The notes under the pieces were generated by a model, which worked only from the letters and a program-made list of their open reading frames with translations, searched no databases and had not been told where the DNA came from. From the NCBI GenBank assembly GCA_965116445.1, contig OZ220688.1, positions 1,240,001 through 1,304,000 of the forward strand: DNA of 64,000 nt. The letters run 5' to 3'. This document shows, piece after piece, positions 23,075 to 33,918 of this stretch. Numbering within the stretch: the first letter of the stretch is position 1; every line of letters begins with the position of its first letter. A program made the translations under genes and the position numbers. This DNA comes from Multivorans sp965116445 (GTDB lineage Bacteria > Acidobacteriota > Thermoanaerobaculia > Multivoradales > Multivoraceae).

Positions 23075-24592
23075 GTCCCATACGAAGATGAGCCTGAACG
23101 GCGGTGGATCGGGAGTTGAGCGGGTCGCGTGAGTCGGGGCGGTTTTCCGGGTTGCTGATCGGAGCGAAGCGGAGATCGGCACCAGGGACCAACGGTAGCG
23201 CGGGGACCGCGAGGCGTGGTCCAGGTGCAGTGAGAGAGATGGGCGAGTTGCTCATGCGACGGTTGCGTCTCGGCGTCGGATTTCGGCGAAGAGCGCAACC
23301 AGCGCCTCGTTGACGGTGGTGGCGGCGGCGAGGTCGTCGAGTGCCAGCGCCTCCTGGTCGAGCATCTCGAAGGTGACGCCAGGCCGCAGGCTGAGGGCAG
23401 CGCCGTCGAGGGATTTCAGCTTGAGGTAGGGCGTGGTGACCTTGTCGAAGGGGTAGGTCTTGCGCTTCTTGCCCTTGGCGTCCTCGATTTCGACGGGGAA
23501 GTGGCAGGGCCGGTGGTAGTTGAGGAAGGGGGCGAGCACGTCGCGCAGGAAGCCGTTGACGAGGGCGGCGTGATGCCGGGGAATGTGGTCGTGGCCGAGG
23601 TAGCGCCGGACCACCGAGGCGTTCTTGCTTTCGACCAGGGCGTTGTCGTTGCAACGCTTCGGGCGGGACTTGGTGAACTCCTCGATGTGGAGCTTGCGCA
23701 GCAGCGCGGCGACTTTGTGGTTGATGTACTCGGAGCCGTTGTCGGCGTGGAAACCTTGGACGACGAAGGGGAAAGCCTCGATCGACCCTTGAAGCGCCGG
23801 GACCAGGAAACGCTCCGAAATGCCTTCTGCGGCGGCCACGAACTCGTACTGCGTGACCTCGTCCACGAGGTTGATCTCGTACAGACCCTTCTCCCCGTCG
23901 AGGTCGCCCTGATGGACGGAATCCACTCGCAGGAAGCCCGGCCGACCGGCCGGATGGGGCTTGCGACGCTCCCCGATGCTCACCTGAGTCGACCGCGTCT
24001 TGGCCACCGTCAGCCGACGGCGACGGTACGTCACGGACCGGCGAAGGCGGTACAGGTGGCTGTTGGAGAGCCCAGCCAGACGCTTGAACCGAGCATCGCC
24101 GAAAACCTCGTACTGCCGCTGCATCAGACGCCGCGTCACCGCGCCGCACAGGCCTCCCAGGGTCTCGTCCACCTCCGCCAGCAGACCGATGTCCGCCTTC
24201 GTGTAGCGCCGACGAAACGGGCGCTTCGGACCCCGGCGCCGGTCCTTGATGCGCCCCGTCTCCCGGTACTGGGAGATCAACCGCGACGCCTGCGCCCGGC
24301 TGAAGCCCGTCACCTTGACCAGGAACCGCCGCACGAGACCCTTGTCGGGCCGCGGCAACCGTACATACCGCGTACGCACCAGAACCCGCCGGACGAAGTC
24401 GTACGCATCCGCACGCTCCACGAAACGGAAGTCGACCGGCGCGCTGCCGGCCATGAAATCCCGGACCTCGTCCAGGGTCCGAAGCCGTTCGATGTCGAGT
24501 TGCAAGATCATCCTCCAATGATCCCCAACACCGCTTCAGGCTCACTTCTCGTGGGATTGACATCGCCGCTTCAGGCTCACTTCACATGGGAC
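23075..24592 (-). mobile_element. Insertion sequence (~1.5 kb) with one DDE transposase gene
   Basis: Terminal inverted repeats of about 32 bases: 23075-23106 and 24561-24592 read inward, both begin GTCCCAT and share the tGAGCCTGAA core, with a few mismatches and single-base gaps. A second direct copy of the end sequence lies inside the right end (24532-24556), which looks like an extra transposase-binding site. The element carries one transposase gene on the minus strand. It separates truB from rpsO. No clear target-site duplication was seen. Confidence 0.85.
23252..24511 (-). CDS. DDE-type transposase (integrase core), IS481/ISNCY-like
   Basis: 419 aa. The N-terminal half has helix-turn-helix segments (G-F-S-R-A-Q-A-S-R-L-I). 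The retroviral-integrase fold carries the catalytic triad: Asp in L-R-V-D-S-V-H, Asp in F-H-A-D-N-G-S-E-Y, and Glu in A-L-V-E-S-K-N. A C-terminal domain follows. The reading frame is intact, so the element may be active. The family name is tentative; no exact group can be given without a database search. Confidence 0.88.
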   Translation of the reverse strand: MILQLDIERLRTLDEVRDFMAGSAPVDFRFVERADAYDFVRRVLVRTRYVRLPRPDKGLVRRFLVKVTGFSRAQASRLISQYRETGRIKDRRRGPKRPFRRRYTKADIGLLAEVDETLGGLCGAVTRRLMQRQYEVFGDARFKRLAGLSNSHLYRLRRSVTYRRRRLTVAKTRSTQVSIGERRKPHPAGRPGFLRVDSVHQGDLDGEKGLYEINLVDEVTQYEFVAAAEGISERFLVPALQGSIEAFPFVVQGFHADNGSEYINHKVAALLRKLHIEEFTKSRPKRCNDNALVESKNASVVRRYLGHDHIPRHHAALVNGFLRDVLAPFLNYHRPCHFPVEIEDAKGKKRKTYPFDKVTTPYLKLKSLDGAALSLRPGVTFEMLDQEALALDDLAAATTVNEALVALFAEIRRRDATVA

Positions 24593-24623
24593 AAGGCTAG
24601 AGGTGGGCCAGTCAGCCTGACCG

Positions 24624-24632
24624 TGCTACACT
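24624..24632 (+). promoter_or_regulatory. Extended -10 promoter candidate for rpsO
   Basis: TGC followed directly by TACACT (24627-24632), an extended -10 element, just outside the IS right end and about 125 bases before rpsO. There is no good -35. Confidence 0.45.
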
Positions 24633-24673
24633 GCGCGCCGCGAAAGGACAGAGGAACGACGAAGGAACCGCAA

Positions 24674-24706
24674 GAAGGCAACACGAAGGCAACACGAAGG
24701 CAACAC
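24674..24706 (+). repeat. Three 11-bp direct repeats in the rpsO leader
   Basis: GAAGGCAACAC occurs three times head to tail at 24674, 24685 and 24696 in the untranslated leader of rpsO. The role is unknown; it may bind S15 or simply be a short tandem expansion. Confidence 0.7.
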
Positions 24707-24755
24707 AGAGAACCCAGCCAGAACGGAACAAGCAGAGTCAGCGAGGAATCAGAGC

Positions 24756-25025
24756 GTGCCACAGACAACCGAAGTGAAGGACCAGATCATCCGTGACCAC
24801 CGTCTCCACGAGACGGACACGGGATCCCCGGAGGTCCAGGTCGCACTCCTGACGAATCGCATCAACGAGCTCACCGAGCACTTCAAGGTCCACAAGCACG
24901 ACCATCATGGCCGTCGCGGTCTGCTGAAGCTGGTCGGGCGCCGTCGCCGGCTGCTCGGCTACCTCCGCAGCGAGAGCTTCGAGCGCTACCGGACGACGAT
25001 CGAGCGGCTCGGAATTCGCAGGTAG
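24756..25025 (+). CDS. rpsO: 30S ribosomal protein S15
   Basis: 89-aa primary 16S rRNA-binding protein of the small subunit. The family sequence is clear: D-T-G-S-P-E-V-Q near residue 21, L-T-E-H-F-K-V-H-K-H-D, R-R-G-L-L-K-L-V-G-R-R and the terminal Y-R-T-T-I-E-R-L-G-I-R. The GTG start has GAGGAA about 8 bases upstream. The leader contains the 11-bp triple repeat. pnp follows after 295 bases, the common rpsO-pnp pairing. Confidence 0.97.
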   Translation: MPQTTEVKDQIIRDHRLHETDTGSPEVQVALLTNRINELTEHFKVHKHDHHGRRGLLKLVGRRRRLLGYLRSESFERYRTTIERLGIRR

Positions 25026-25144
25026 CGGGCATCCGCCGGTAGGACCCAGAGCCCGGAGCTGCCAAGCGGCTCCGCCTCTCCGGAACCGACCGATTCGACA
25101 GCCAGGTGAGTTCGGATCCGACGACGGATCCAACTGGACGAGAC

Positions 25145-25183
25145 TGGGCGCGCCGGCCTCTTGGCCGGCTGCCGCCGAAGGCG
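25145..25183. repeat. Dispersed intergenic hairpin repeat, copy 2
   Basis: Same 7-bp GCCGGCC/GGCCGGC stem (25152-25158 and 25163-25169) and similar flanks as 2891-2930. It lies between rpsO and pnp and could separate their transcripts. Confidence 0.6.
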
Positions 25184-25320
25184 GACAGACCCCGGAACCT
25201 CGGACTCGGCCGACTCCCTCCCTTCGGGTCACTTCCCCCGAACATTCGCCGATCAAGGCACCTGCCCGTCACTGAAATCGTCGGGCGCAAACAACAGAGT
25301 AAGGAAGACAAGAGAAGAAC

Positions 25321-27621
<2,301 letters not shown>

Positions 27622-27646
27622 CCAGGAGGCTGGGCTAGCCAGAGCC

Positions 27647-27673
27647 GTCGGCCGGCCGACCCGGCCGGCCGAC
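27647..27673. terminator. Bidirectional hairpin between convergent pnp and larC
   Basis: GTCGGCCGGCC (27647-27657) and GGCCGGCCGAC (27663-27673) form a perfect 11-bp stem with a GACCC loop, between the pnp and larC stops. No T run, so Rho-assisted or structural. Confidence 0.55.
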
Positions 27674-27675
27674 GT

Positions 27676-28890
27676 TCAGTCCGCCGCCCGGAGGGCAGCG
27701 CGATAGATCGTCCGGAAGGGGACCCCCCTCTCCCGGGCGATCCGTCGCACGTCCTCGTACTCCGGTGCCGCACCCAGGGCCCGGCCACCGATGGCGGCCG
27801 TCTTGACCCTGACCTCGCCAAAGGGCGTCGTCACCGGCACAACCGAGCGCTCGGCCTCCAGCCGGTCCACGACCATCCGCCGGCACCCTAGGGAACCCGT
27901 CTCGAGAAGCAGCCGCTCGGCGAGTTCGGATGCCTGCTCCGGGCGGCAGATGACCGTGACGGCAACACCCGGACGCGACTTCTTCATCTGCACCGGGGTG
28001 GCGAACACATCGAGCGCACCGGCCTGAAGCAGCGCCTCGGCGCCGTAGCCGATCGCCTCGCCGGTCGTATCGTCGACCTGGCACTCGAGAACCGCGACAC
28101 GGTTCCACGGCGAACCTGCCGTCGCCGGCCTCGCCAGTTGAACCCGCAGGGCGTTCGGCCGATCCGCGAGTTCCCTGCTGCCCAACCCGACACCGACCTG
28201 CTCGATCCGCCGCGGGCTGTCGGCCGCCGAGGGCTCGAAGGAGTCGACGAACTCCCGCACGATCACGGCGCCGGTCGGCGTCGTCATCTCACCGTCCACG
28301 CCGCCGGTGCTGATCGCCACCCCCTGGAGCAGGACGGCCGTGGCGGGCGCCGGCACCGGCATCACGCCGTGCCGCGTCCGCACCGTGCCGCCGCCGACGA
28401 CCACGGTTGAGCAGGAGATGCGGGCCGGAGCGAAGTGCTCCACGGCGAGCGCGGCGCCGACCAGATCGACGATCGAATCGTCGGCGCCGACTTCATGAAA
28501 GTGCACCTCGTCCAGACCGACGCCATGGACGCTCGCTTCCGCCTCTCCCAGACGGCAAAAGAGCGCCGACGCCCGTTCCCTGGTGCCGGCGTCGAGGCCG
28601 CTTCGCTCGATCATGCGCAGGATCGTGGGCAGGTTCCGATGGCAGGCGCCCTCGCCGCCGCCGCCCTCGACCGGCCTGCCGCCGCGCAGCACGCTGAAAC
28701 GCACGCCCGCCAGTGCGCCGCGCTTCGCGGGCCGCACCCGTAACTCAACGCCGTCAAGGCCCAGGCGCTCGACCATCTCCTCCAGCAGCGCAACCGGCAA
28801 CCCGAGGTCGAGGCTGGCGCCCAGGAACATGTCGCCCGAGATGCCGCTCGCACAGTCCAAGTGGAGCAGTACGGGGCCTCCGGCAGCCAT
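27676..28890 (-). CDS. larC: Nickel-pincer cofactor biosynthesis protein LarC
   Basis: 404 aa, DUF111 family. LarC inserts nickel into the pyridinium dithiocarboxylate mononucleotide cofactor used by lactate racemase and related enzymes. The start L-H-L-D-C-A-S-G-I-S-G-D-M is the family signature; V-H-F-H-E-V-G-A-D-D-S-I-V-D is near residue 130; the C-terminal ferredoxin-like part has M-K-K-S-R-P-G. It is one intact frame, unlike larC genes that need a frameshift. No larA, larB or larE is nearby. Start ATG 28890; 28902 and 28923 are possible. Confidence 0.9.
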   Translation of the reverse strand: MAAGGPVLLHLDCASGISGDMFLGASLDLGLPVALLEEMVERLGLDGVELRVRPAKRGALAGVRFSVLRGGRPVEGGGGEGACHRNLPTILRMIERSGLDAGTRERASALFCRLGEAEASVHGVGLDEVHFHEVGADDSIVDLVGAALAVEHFAPARISCSTVVVGGGTVRTRHGVMPVPAPATAVLLQGVAISTGGVDGEMTTPTGAVIVREFVDSFEPSAADSPRRIEQVGVGLGSRELADRPNALRVQLARPATAGSPWNRVAVLECQVDDTTGEAIGYGAEALLQAGALDVFATPVQMKKSRPGVAVTVICRPEQASELAERLLLETGSLGCRRMVVDRLEAERSVVPVTTPFGEVRVKTAAIGGRALGAAPEYEDVRRIARERGVPFRTIYRAALRAAD

Positions 28891-28934
28891 CGGGCGGACC
28901 ATAGCAGCCCACCACCCAGCCACGCGGAGTCAAG

Positions 28935-29657
28935 TTAGATGAACCCCCGTTCACGCATCGACACCCAGCGGCCGCCGCCGCCCAGGACGAGGTGGTCAAC
29001 GAGTTCGATTCCGACGGCGGCGCCGGCCCGCGCCAGCCTGCGTGTGAAGGCCAGGTCCTCCCGGCTTGGATCCGGGTCGCCACTGGGATGGTTGTGGAAC
29101 ACGACCGCGGCCGGCGCTCCCAACCGCAGCGCCTCCTTGAGGACCACCCGCGGCTCGACCGAGGCACGGTCCAGAGAGCCGACGAAGTGCTCGCGCTCGC
29201 TGATCACGCGGCCCCGCACATCGACGTAGATCGCGCCCATCACCTCCTGGTCGCGCCGCGCGTACCGCAGATTGAGGTAGCGGGCGACTCCGACCATGTC
29301 TCCCAAGGGCCTTCTCTCGGGGATTTGGGCCCGAGCCAGGCGCCGGGACAGTTCCACCGCGGCCAGGATCGTCGCCGCCTTGGCATCTCCCAGGCCCTTG
29401 CGGTGCAACGACGGCAGGTCGTGCTCAACCAGCAGCGCGAGCGCCGGCAGGCCGCCGAGCCCGCGCCTTTCGTCGTAGAGCAGGTCGTATGCGAGATCGA
29501 GCACCGAGCAACCCCGATGCCCGGTGCGCAGCAGAATGGCGATCAGTTCGCAGTCCGTCAAAACACCCGCTCCGTGCGCCAGCAATCGCTCGCGGGGACG
29601 TTGCCCCGAAGGCATTTCTCTCAACGTGCTGCGGTTCATCCCGTCCTGCCCGGTCAT
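28935..29657 (-). CDS. radC: RadC-family JAB/MPN metalloprotein
   Basis: 240 aa. An N-terminal helix-hairpin-helix-like region (L-L-A-H-G-A-G-V-L-T-D) is followed by the JAB1/MPN domain with the metal site H-N-H-P-S-G-D-P-D-P-S near residue 190. Despite the name, a DNA-repair function is doubtful; the biochemical role of RadC is unsettled. Start ATG 29657; ATG 29639 is also possible. It is transcribed away from the agmatinase-like gene. Confidence 0.88.
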   Translation of the reverse strand: MTGQDGMNRSTLREMPSGQRPRERLLAHGAGVLTDCELIAILLRTGHRGCSVLDLAYDLLYDERRGLGGLPALALLVEHDLPSLHRKGLGDAKAATILAAVELSRRLARAQIPERRPLGDMVGVARYLNLRYARRDQEVMGAIYVDVRGRVISEREHFVGSLDRASVEPRVVLKEALRLGAPAAVVFHNHPSGDPDPSREDLAFTRRLARAGAAVGIELVDHLVLGGGGRWVSMRERGFI

Positions 29658-29714
29658 CGGCGCCCCCTGTTGACCAAGACGCTTTTCGCCCCGCACTGCT
29701 ACCGTGCTGCCGCC

Positions 29715-30659
29715 ATGCGCGGCTCAGAACTACCGCCGTTCCTCGAGTTCGAGGCGCCCGCCGGCGAACCCGCGGTCGCCGTGCTGCCGGTTCCCTACGA
29801 ACGCACGACATCGTGGGGACGGGGCGCCGAGGATGGGCCGGCGGCCCTGCTCCGCGCCTCCCACTACGTGGAGCTCTACGACGAGGAACTCCGACTCGAA
29901 CCGTTTCGCGTCGGCATCGAGACTCTGCCGCCAGTCGACGTCGAGGCCGCGGAGGACGTGGCGCTGGACCGAATCCGCACCGCCGCCCGGGTGGCGATCG
30001 AACACGGTCGCTTCCTGGCCGCAATCGGCGGCGAACACACGGTCACGCCGGCTCTGGTACGCGGTGTGGTCGACGCGGCTGGCTCCGACCTCGGCCCCGA
30101 TCTGGGAGTCGTGCAATTCGACGCCCACACCGACCTCAGACCGACCTACGCGGGAACACGCTGGAACCATGCCTGCGCGATGAGCCGCGTGCTCGATCTC
30201 GGCGTGTCCACCCTGGCCATCGGCATCCGGTCATTGAGCCGTCCGGAGGCGATGCGCATCGAGACGGAGCGTCTGCCCGTCATCTGGGCCAGCCAGTTGG
30301 AGGCCCTGACTGCCGGCGAACTCCGGGACCTGTTCCTGGGGCTCCTCGCGTCGCTTCCCGACAAGATCTACCTGACCTTCGACCTCGACTTCTTCGACCC
30401 ATCCCTGATGCCGGCGACGGGAACGCCCGAGCCCGGCGGCGGCACCTGGCACCAGGCACTGGCGCTGCTCCGGCTGCTGTTCGAGCACAAGCACGTCATC
30501 GCAATGGACGTGGTCGAACTGGCTCCAATCCCCGGCAACCCGGCCAGCGACTACACGGCAGCCAGGCTGCTCTACAAGTGCATCGGCTACAGGTACGCGC
30601 GTGAGCTGGGCGGCCTTGTCGACGATGGCTACAGACCGATCAGGCCTCCCGCAACGTAG
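29715..30659 (+). CDS. Agmatinase/arginase-family ureohydrolase
   Basis: 314 aa binuclear manganese hydrolase. Metal-ligand motifs: G-G-E-H-T near residue 103, F-D-A-H-T-D-L near 136 and F-D-L-D-F-F-D-P near 221; E-L-A-P lies near the end. The closest well-known members are agmatinases (agmatine to putrescine plus urea), but guanidinobutyrase or other guanidino substrates cannot be excluded. The 3' end overlaps the convergent SLC13 gene by 31 bases. Confidence 0.87.
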   Translation: MRGSELPPFLEFEAPAGEPAVAVLPVPYERTTSWGRGAEDGPAALLRASHYVELYDEELRLEPFRVGIETLPPVDVEAAEDVALDRIRTAARVAIEHGRFLAAIGGEHTVTPALVRGVVDAAGSDLGPDLGVVQFDAHTDLRPTYAGTRWNHACAMSRVLDLGVSTLAIGIRSLSRPEAMRIETERLPVIWASQLEALTAGELRDLFLGLLASLPDKIYLTFDLDFFDPSLMPATGTPEPGGGTWHQALALLRLLFEHKHVIAMDVVELAPIPGNPASDYTAARLLYKCIGYRYARELGGLVDDGYRPIRPPAT

Positions 30660-32155
30660 ACCCAGAACACGACGAGAACCAGTCCGATCACGTTCAGCCA
30701 CAGTCCGGCCCGCACCATCTGGGGAATCGTGATCTCCCCGGAACCGAAGACGATCGCGTTCGGCGGCGTCGCCACCGGCATCATGAAGGCGCAGCTCGCC
30801 GCCAGCGTGGCGGGCACGATCAGGAGCAGTGGATCGACGTTGATCGCCGCCGCGGTCGCGCCCAGGATCGGCAGGAAGGTCGCGGTCGTCGCCGTATTGC
30901 TGGTGACCTCCGTCAGCATGATCAACAGGGCGGCGGCGCCGATGACGAGAACGAGCACCGGCATGCCCTCGAGCACGAGCAGGAGGCTGCCGATGAAACG
31001 GTCCACACCGGTACCGACCACCGCGGCCGCGAGGCTGAGCCCGCCCCCGAACAGGAGAAGGATTCCCCACGGCGCCTCGAGCGCCTTCTTCCAGCTCAGC
31101 AGGAACACGCCGCGCCGGAAGTGGACCGGAACCGTGAACAGCAACAGACCGGCTCCGATCGCAATGCCCGGGTCCGTCAGTCCGGCCAGCGGCGCTGCCC
31201 CGCCGATCTCGATCCCTGCAAGCCAGGTTCGGGAGGTCCACAGCGCGGCGGCCGAAACGAAGATCGCCAGCACCGCCTTCTCAGGGGCCGTCATCGGCCC
31301 CAGCTTCCGCAGCTCGCCGCGGATGAGTTCCGCGCCGCCGGGCACCTCGGTGATCTGCAAGCGGTAGACCAACCGCGTGAGCACCAGCCAGGCCAGGGGC
31401 AGAAAGGACACGGTGAGCAGGAGACCGAACGGCATCCACTGCGCGAACGAGATCTCGCGACCGTAGGTGTCCTCGACGAAGGACATCATCTGAATGTTGG
31501 GAGGGGTGCCGATCTTCGTCGCCACACCTCCGATCGAGGCGCCGTAGGCCGTCCCGAGCAGCAGATTCAGGGCGAAGGGAAACGGCTTCCCGACCGGGGC
31601 AACGTCCGGACCCAACCGCTGGCGCACGAGATCGATCACCGACAGAGCGATCGGCAGCATCATGACCGTCGTCGCGGTGTTCGAAATCCACATGCTCAGG
31701 AAAGCGCTCGCCACCATGAAGCCGAGCACGAGGCGGTCCGGCCGGCTACCGACCAGGAGGATGATGTGGAGCGCCATCCGACGGTGCAGGCCCCATGTCT
31801 GCATCGAGAGGGCGATCATGAAACCGCCCAGAAAGAGGAAGATGTTCGGATTCGCATAGGGCGCCGCAACCTGGGAAATCGCAATCTCGCCACCGGTCAG
31901 AAGCGGAATCGCGACCAGCGGCAGCAACGAGGTGACGGCCACGGGCAGTGCCTCGGTCAGCCACAACACGCCCATGAGCACCCCGGTCGCCGCCACCGCG
32001 CGGCCGGCGCCGGAAAGCCCGGAGACGACCTGGCCGTCGGCACCTGTGACCGCCTCGGGAATCAGGAACCAGGCGAGCGCCGCCAGAATCGGCGCGGCGA
32101 TCAGGCCGGTCGCAACGGACGCCCAAGGGCCCCGGTCGCGGCTGTGCTCAGCCAT
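30629..32155 (-). CDS. SLC13/DASS-family sodium-coupled anion (dicarboxylate) symporter
   Basis: 508 aa with about 11-12 hydrophobic segments. Family features: L-W-L-T-E-A-L-P near residue 75, the S-N-T-A-T sodium-site motif in the first repeat (I-S-N-T-A-T-T-V-M) and its counterpart T-S-N-T-A-T-T-A in the second, and M-P-V-A-T-P-P-N-A near the end. It imports di- or tricarboxylates or sulfate with Na+; substrate not readable. It pairs with the Nqr sodium pump functionally. Start ATG 32155 overlaps the upstream symporter gene by 8 bases. Confidence 0.9.
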   Translation of the reverse strand: MAEHSRDRGPWASVATGLIAAPILAALAWFLIPEAVTGADGQVVSGLSGAGRAVAATGVLMGVLWLTEALPVAVTSLLPLVAIPLLTGGEIAISQVAAPYANPNIFLFLGGFMIALSMQTWGLHRRMALHIILLVGSRPDRLVLGFMVASAFLSMWISNTATTVMMLPIALSVIDLVRQRLGPDVAPVGKPFPFALNLLLGTAYGASIGGVATKIGTPPNIQMMSFVEDTYGREISFAQWMPFGLLLTVSFLPLAWLVLTRLVYRLQITEVPGGAELIRGELRKLGPMTAPEKAVLAIFVSAAALWTSRTWLAGIEIGGAAPLAGLTDPGIAIGAGLLLFTVPVHFRRGVFLLSWKKALEAPWGILLLFGGGLSLAAAVVGTGVDRFIGSLLLVLEGMPVLVLVIGAAALLIMLTEVTSNTATTATFLPILGATAAAINVDPLLLIVPATLAASCAFMMPVATPPNAIVFGSGEITIPQMVRAGLWLNVIGLVLVVFWVYVAGGLIGL

Positions 32156-33869
32156 TCCCTTCGCCGCCGCCCTTGCCAAGCTGGCGGCGGAAGTAGGACC
32201 TCGTCATGCCGGCGACTGCTCCCGAGAGCAGCAGCAGCGAGATCAGGTTCGGGAACGACATTAACCCCAGCGCCACGTCGCCGAAAGTCCAGACGGTCGA
32301 GAGCGGCAGCAGGCAGCCCAGGAAGAAGAAGCCGACGTAGATCCAGCGGTAGACCGGAATCGCCCTGGCCCCGAAAAGGTACTCGGTCGACCGGTCGCCG
32401 TAGTACGACCACGAAATCGCCGTGGAAACAGCGAACAGCAACACCGACAGCGTGACGATCAGGTCGCCCCGGCTGCCCGGCAGACCGAGACTGAAGGCGC
32501 GCGCCGTCAGCGGCGCTCCGGTCAGCAGCGCTCCGCCCTCGATCCGCGGCGCATCGCCCGCGGCGTTCAGCGACCCGTCACCGGCGACCTCCAGTCTGCC
32601 GCTCCACGGTGCGCCCGCGCCGTCCACCAGCCGCGGCTCGGCGATCATCGAGTGAAGCACGACGAAGGAGCCTGCGGCTACACCGCCCTCGACGTCGACC
32701 GCACCCCCGCCGCGCGTCGACCGCTCGTCGCGCGCCGCGAGCAACTCCGAGTCATCGCCGACAACGCGGTGGATGCCCTCGACCTCGTCGAGCCCGAAGC
32801 TCTGCGGTGTGTGGTCGCGCCAGGCGTCCGTCGTGACGATGACAAGACCCGTCATCGTGCAGATGACCAGGGTGTCGATAAACGGCTCGAGCGACGCGAC
32901 CAGCCCCTCACGCACCGGCTCGTCGGTCCGGGCCGCCGCGTGGGCGATGGGCGCGCTGCCCTGCCCCGCCTCGTTGCTGAACAGACCCCGGCGAATGCCC
33001 CACATCATCGTCATCAGGAAGGAGCCGGCGGCGCCCCCGACCATGGAGGTGGGCCGGAACGCCTGCTCGACGATCAGGGCCAGGCTCCCGGGAACGCTTT
33101 CGATGTTCATCAGCAGAATGATCAGGGCGCCGCCGACGTAGATCACCGCCATGCCCGGGGCAAGGATCGAGGTCACCCGGCCGATGCGGCGAATGCCGCC
33201 GATGATGACCAGCGCGACGACCGAAGCGAAGACGAGGCCCGTCCACGCCGGGGCCAGACCGAACTGGGACTCGAGCTGGTCGGCCATCGTGTTCGCCTGG
33301 TTCATGTTGCCGGTGCCGAACGAGCACATGACCGCCAGGCCGGCGAACAGCATCGCCATCCACTTCCAGTTCTCCCCGAGGCCCTTCTCGATGTAGTACA
33401 TCGGGCCGCCCGACACGGAACCGTCCTTGTGCACCCGGCGGTAGGCGACCGCCAGTGTGCACTCCGCGAACTTGAGCGCCATGCCGAAGAAGGCGGTCAC
33501 CCACATCCAGAACAATGCTCCCGGGCCGCCCATGCGGATCGCGATCGCAACGCCGGCAATGTTCCCGATGCCGACGGTCGCCGAAAGCGCGGTCGTCAGG
33601 GCCTGGAAGTGAACGAGGTCGCCGTCGTCGTCCGGATCGTCATACTTGCCGCCGAGGATCGCCCAGGCGTGCCGGAAGCCCCGCAACTGGATCAGGCCCA
33701 GGCGCACGGTGACGAATAGCCCCGTTCCCAGGAGCACCAGCGCCAGTATCGGAGCCTGGGGCGGCGTGTTCCAGACCAGCCCCTCGAGCCAGCCGGCTAC
33801 CGGCCCGAGCAATCCGTTGATCCCGTCCGCTACCTTCCCGAACAGTTCCTCGGGCATCGCGCCTTGCAT
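32148..33869 (-). CDS. AGCS-family sodium:alanine/glycine symporter with extra hydrophilic insert
   Basis: 573 aa. Typical family blocks: the G-I-G-N-I-A-G-V-A segment near 100, G-G-P-M-Y-Y-I-E-K-G-L near 154, G-I-R-R-G-L-F-S-N-E-A-G-Q-G-S near 291 and the late W-S-Y-Y-G-D motif. Between the C-M-T-G-L-V-I helix and the next helix there is a hydrophilic segment of roughly 108 residues (about 349-456, nucleotides 32500-32825) where family members have only a short loop. The insert is in frame and has local composition like the rest. It takes up neutral amino acids with Na+. Confidence 0.9.
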   Translation of the reverse strand: MQGAMPEELFGKVADGINGLLGPVAGWLEGLVWNTPPQAPILALVLLGTGLFVTVRLGLIQLRGFRHAWAILGGKYDDPDDDGDLVHFQALTTALSATVGIGNIAGVAIAIRMGGPGALFWMWVTAFFGMALKFAECTLAVAYRRVHKDGSVSGGPMYYIEKGLGENWKWMAMLFAGLAVMCSFGTGNMNQANTMADQLESQFGLAPAWTGLVFASVVALVIIGGIRRIGRVTSILAPGMAVIYVGGALIILLMNIESVPGSLALIVEQAFRPTSMVGGAAGSFLMTMMWGIRRGLFSNEAGQGSAPIAHAAARTDEPVREGLVASLEPFIDTLVICTMTGLVIVTTDAWRDHTPQSFGLDEVEGIHRVVGDDSELLAARDERSTRGGGAVDVEGGVAAGSFVVLHSMIAEPRLVDGAGAPWSGRLEVAGDGSLNAAGDAPRIEGGALLTGAPLTARAFSLGLPGSRGDLIVTLSVLLFAVSTAISWSYYGDRSTEYLFGARAIPVYRWIYVGFFFLGCLLPLSTVWTFGDVALGLMSFPNLISLLLLSGAVAGMTRSYFRRQLGKGGGEGNG

Positions 33870-33918
33870 AAACCTGCTTCCTGTGCGTCAGCGCGGCGCG
33901 GACGCCGCGACTCGACTC

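Noticed and set aside
24501..24796. Plus-strand frame spanning the IS right end and the rpsO start
   Set aside because: It has repeated low-complexity codons from the 11-bp repeat, no family match and overlaps rpsO in another frame.
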